Part shown: in pieces, positions 5,703 through 7,914 of the stretch
Position numbering within the stretch: position 1 is the first letter of the stretch
How the letters are laid out: every line of letters starts with the position of its first letter
Origin: an uncultured Adlercreutzia sp.
GTDB taxonomy: Bacteria; Actinomycetota; Coriobacteriia; Coriobacteriales; Eggerthellaceae
Assembly: GCA_910589165.1 (NCBI GenBank)
Contig: CAJUSP010000034.1
Location: 1-7,914, forward strand
Reading direction: 5' to 3'
DNA: 7,914 nucleotides
The notes under the pieces: model-generated
Told to the model about the DNA's origin: nothing
The model's input: only the letters and a program-made list of their open reading frames with translations
Database searches by the model: none
Program-made: the position numbers and the translations under genes

Positions 5703-7061
5703 ATGGCACTGTCCCAAGAGAAGAAAGGCACCATTGCCGTTTCTCTGACGAACTTCCTGGACTCGGGCTGCATCGTGGCCTCGTCCGTGGCGCTGGCTGC
5801 CTGGGCCATCGCCTTCAACTTCGACAACGTGTGGGTGTCCATCCTGGGTGCCGTGGGCGCGAACGCCTTTGGTGCGGCGGTGGGCGCGCTTATCGGCGGC
5901 TTTTTGGCTGACCGCTTCGGGCGCAAATTCATCTACACCTACAACCTGCTGGTGTACGCGCTCGGCGTGTTCCTTATTATGGTGGCGCCGAACCTTATTG
6001 TGCTGTGCCTGGGCATTGTGATCTCGGGCCTGTCCGTGGGTGCCGGCGTGCCGTCGTCTTGGAGCTACATCTCCGAGATGTCCTCGTCGACGAGCCGCGC
6101 CTCGAATATCGGCATCAGCCAGTTCGCCTGGTCCTGCGGGCCGGCGGTCATCTTCCTCATCGCGCTTTTGTTCTCGTTCATCTTCCCGACCTTCGGGCCT
6201 GACGGTGCGCTGCTTCCCGCGGGCACCTACGGCCCCTTCGACGGCCTGTTCGGCATGCGCCTGCTGTTCCTCATCCTGTTTGTGGTGGCGCTTGTCGCGT
6301 GGAACCTGCAGCGCAAGCTTGAGGAATCGAAGGACTGGACGGAGAAGCAGCAGGCCGGCGGCAAGAAGGACACCTTCATTGCCATGATGGGCCGTGCGCT
6401 GACGAACTCTGTGAACATCAAGTCCATCGTGTTTCTGGTGGCCGTGTACCTTACCTGGAACATCGTGGCTGGCACCATGGGCCAGTTCATGCCCTACATG
6501 TACGCGGCGGCGGGTCATTTGGACGACACCACCATCTCGCTTCTGCAGGCGGTCATGTGGGTGCTGACGGCCGTGGGGTCGCTCGCCATCTTCTCGAAGT
6601 TCGGCGACAAGATTCCGCACCGCATTCTGTTTGCCGCCACGGCGCTGATGGCCCTGGCGGCCTGGGTGGTCATGGTGTTCTTCGGCATGCAGCTGCAGGC
6701 CGGCACCGCCGATGCCTGGGGCTGGCTGCTGTGGGTGTTCGTGGCCCTGTGGGGTATTTCCGCGGGCTTCTCGGCCCAGTGCTTCTACGCGCTGTGGTCC
6801 ACCGAGCTGTTCCCCACGCTCTATCGCGGTGGCGTCCAGGGCATCATGTTCTTCCTGGTACGCGGCGTGCTGGGCATTTGGTCGCTGGTAGCGGTGGCGG
6901 GTCTTGGCGTGGAAACGCCCGCAGGCTTCGTGACGGCCGGCATCATCATGTGCGGCTTTCTGCTGGTGTCCCTCGTGGTGGGCGTCGTGTGGTGCCCCAA
7001 CACCCAGGGCCGCACCCTCGACGAGATCACCGAGGAGCGCTACGGCAAGCACATCGACTAG
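5703..7061 (+). CDS. MFS sugar porter, probable L-rhamnose importer
   Basis: A 452-residue integral membrane protein with about 12 hydrophobic segments (roughly 20-40, 46-69, 78-96, 99-120, 138-160, 183-203, 239-258, 277-297, 308-328, 337-360, 376-400, 408-430) and a charged central loop (204-237). Sugar-porter signatures: GGFLADRFGRK (65-75) after TM2, STELFPTLYRGGVQG (366-380), and PNTQGRTLDEI (432-442) at the C-terminus, equivalent to the family's PETKGRTLEEI. The PESPRW motif after TM6 is degenerate (EESKDW, 207-212). ATG at 5703 uses AGGAGA (5692-5697), which overlaps the rhaD stop, so translation is probably coupled. As last gene of the operon before the terminator it most likely brings L-rhamnose in, replacing the unrelated RhaT or ABC systems; comparative-genomics work on rhamnose regulons has predicted MFS permeases in this role. 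Substrate is inferred from context only. Confidence 0.9.
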   Translation: MALSQEKKGTIAVSLTNFLDSGCIVASSVALAAWAIAFNFDNVWVSILGAVGANAFGAAVGALIGGFLADRFGRKFIYTYNLLVYALGVFLIMVAPNLIVLCLGIVISGLSVGAGVPSSWSYISEMSSSTSRASNIGISQFAWSCGPAVIFLIALLFSFIFPTFGPDGALLPAGTYGPFDGLFGMRLLFLILFVVALVAWNLQRKLEESKDWTEKQQAGGKKDTFIAMMGRALTNSVNIKSIVFLVAVYLTWNIVAGTMGQFMPYMYAAAGHLDDTTISLLQAVMWVLTAVGSLAIFSKFGDKIPHRILFAATALMALAAWVVMVFFGMQLQAGTADAWGWLLWVFVALWGISAGFSAQCFYALWSTELFPTLYRGGVQGIMFFLVRGVLGIWSLVAVAGLGVETPAGFVTAGIIMCGFLLVSLVVGVVWCPNTQGRTLDEITEERYGKHID

Positions 7062-7087
7062 CGTTTCGCTCACTTGAGCAAGAACGG

Positions 7088-7121
7088 CGGCCGGCTTCCC
7101 TGAAGTCGGCCGTTTTCTTTT
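7088..7121 (+). terminator. Intrinsic terminator of the rha operon
   Basis: An 11-pair GC-rich stem CGGCCGGCTTC (7088-7098) with GAAGTCGGCCG (7102-7112), one G-U pair and a 3-nt loop, is followed directly by TTTTCTTTT (7113-7121). It begins 26 nt after the porter stop codon, and is the only convincing factor-independent terminator in the window. Confidence 0.85.
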
Positions 7122-7160
7122 GCGATTGCGCGGCCGAAAACTCCTCGAAACAATGCGCCT

Positions 7161-7172
7161 TTAACTTGTTAA
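7161..7172. promoter_or_regulatory. Small palindrome upstream of the glutamine synthetase gene
   Basis: TTAAC and GTTAA flank TT, a perfect 12-bp palindrome in the 128-bp spacer between the terminator and the glnN start. It may be an operator for nitrogen control. It does not match the NtcA or Bacillus GlnR consensus sites I know, and no clear -35/-10 pair could be fixed around it. A 12-mer of this kind can occur by chance. Confidence 0.25.
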
Positions 7173-7249
7173 CCATGGTGCGAGAGGGCCGTATGGGGAC
7201 GTTCGTGGTATCTTGAAGCCCATCACGAACCGAGTGAGGAGCAACGCCA

Positions 7250-7914
7250 ATGTCGAAAGTGACCGATATCTACGGATCCATGGTGTTCAACGAGCACGTC
7301 ATGCGCGAGCGCCTGCCGAAGACCACCTACAAGCAGCTCATGCGCACCATCAAGCAGGGCGAGCCCTTGAACGAGGACGTGGCCAACGTGGTCGCCCATG
7401 CCATGAAGGAATGGGCCATCGAGAAGGGCGCCACCCACTACACCCACTGGTTCCAGCCGCTGACGGGCATCACCTCCGAGAAGCACGACAGCTTCATCGA
7501 TCCCACCGACGACGGCCTTACCATCATGACCTTCTCGGGCAAAGAACTCATCCAAGGCGAACCCGACGCCTCCAGCTTCCCCTCCGGCGGCCTGCGCGCC
7601 ACCTTCGAGGCCCGCGGCTACACCGCCTGGGACCCCACCTCCTACGCCTTCATCAAGGACGAGGTGCTGTGTATTCCCACGGCGTTCTGCAGCTACACCG
7701 GCGAGGCGCTCGACAAGAAGACGCCGCTTCTGCGCTCCATGAAGGCCATCGAGACCCAGGGGCGCCGCGTGCTCGACCTGTTCGGTGACGACTCCTCCGA
7801 GCGCATCACCACCACGCTGGGCGCCGAGCAGGAGTACTTCCTCATTTCCGAGAAGGACTACGAGAAGCGCCTCGACATCATGCTCACCGGCCGCACGCTG
7901 TTCGGCTATCCGCC
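7250..7914 (+). CDS. glnN: Type III glutamine synthetase, N-terminal part
   Basis: ATG at 7250 with AGGAGC (7237-7242) upstream opens 221 codons to the window edge; the full enzyme is usually about 700 residues, so two thirds are missing. GSIII makes glutamine from glutamate, ammonia and ATP in the cytoplasm as large double-ring oligomers. Recognisable GSIII blocks: VFNEHVMRERLPK (12-24), THYTHWFQPLTGITSEKHD (62-80), ELIQGEPDASSFPSGGLR (99-116), ARGYTAWDPTSYAF (121-134), and GAEQEYFLI (191-199), the metal-binding Glu-x-Glu-type segment at the start of the catalytic domain. These blocks are absent from type I GlnA. It is separated from the rha operon by a terminator and probably has its own promoter; there is no sign of a functional link to rhamnose. 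The symbol glnN follows usage for GSIII; annotation pipelines may call it glnA. Confidence 0.95.
   Translation, partial: MSKVTDIYGSMVFNEHVMRERLPKTTYKQLMRTIKQGEPLNEDVANVVAHAMKEWAIEKGATHYTHWFQPLTGITSEKHDSFIDPTDDGLTIMTFSGKELIQGEPDASSFPSGGLRATFEARGYTAWDPTSYAFIKDEVLCIPTAFCSYTGEALDKKTPLLRSMKAIETQGRRVLDLFGDDSSERITTTLGAEQEYFLISEKDYEKRLDIMLTGRTLFGYP

Noticed and set aside
1633..7073. Very long minus-strand open frames opposite rhaB, rhaA and rhaD/porter (about 520, 559 and 767 codons)
   Set aside because: They are antisense to genes of certain identity. Their products are low-complexity Ala/Gly/Val/His/Arg strings with no recognisable domain, as expected when GC-rich codons are read backwards.
1..7914. 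CRISPR array, tRNA/rRNA gene, insertion sequence or prophage remnant
   Set aside because: No regularly spaced direct repeats, no cloverleaf or rRNA-like stretches, no transposase or integrase frame were seen.

Overview
The window is about 7.9 kb of GC-rich bacterial DNA carrying a nearly self-contained L-rhamnose catabolic operon. On one side lie a MarR-type regulator and the 5' end of a secreted molybdopterin oxidoreductase. On the other lies the start of a type III glutamine synthetase. A Tat-exported DMSO-reductase-family enzyme, GSIII and high-GC genes with purine-rich Shine-Dalgarno sites together suggest a Coriobacteriia/Eggerthellaceae-type gut actinobacterium. That assignment is inferred from gene content; no rRNA or marker gene is present.

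Left part (1-1385, minus strand). A molybdoenzyme with a twin-arginine signal runs off the left edge. It is preceded by a good sigma-70-like promoter (821-849) and a cluster of GCTAA/TTAGC half-sites (780-799). Upstream of it, in the same orientation, is a complete MarR-family repressor gene.

Middle (1654-7061, plus strand), divergent from marR across 268 bp: rhaB (rhamnulokinase), rhaA (L-rhamnose isomerase), rhaD (rhamnulose-1-phosphate aldolase) and a major-facilitator sugar porter. The only strong intrinsic terminator (7088-7121) follows the porter, so the four genes are probably one transcription unit. The porter would import L-rhamnose, RhaA isomerises it to L-rhamnulose, RhaB phosphorylates it, and RhaD splits rhamnulose-1-phosphate into dihydroxyacetone phosphate and L-lactaldehyde. 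No mutarotase, lactaldehyde reductase or dehydrogenase, or classical rhamnose regulator (AraC, DeoR or LacI type) is present.

The most unusual feature is a pair of related long hairpins in the two wide spacers inside the operon: rhaB-rhaA (3239-3338) and rhaA-rhaD (4694-4749). They share a 21-nt unpaired core, the basal stem (including a G-U pair at the same position) and a GTRGCCCG 3' flank. Their upper stems differ in sequence yet both pair fully. The first also contains a nested perfect 25-bp palindrome. They could be dispersed palindromic repeats or a structured RNA acting inside the operon.

Right part (7122-7914). After the terminator and a 128-bp spacer with a small TTAAC/GTTAA palindrome, the first 221 codons of a type III glutamine synthetase begin and run off the edge.
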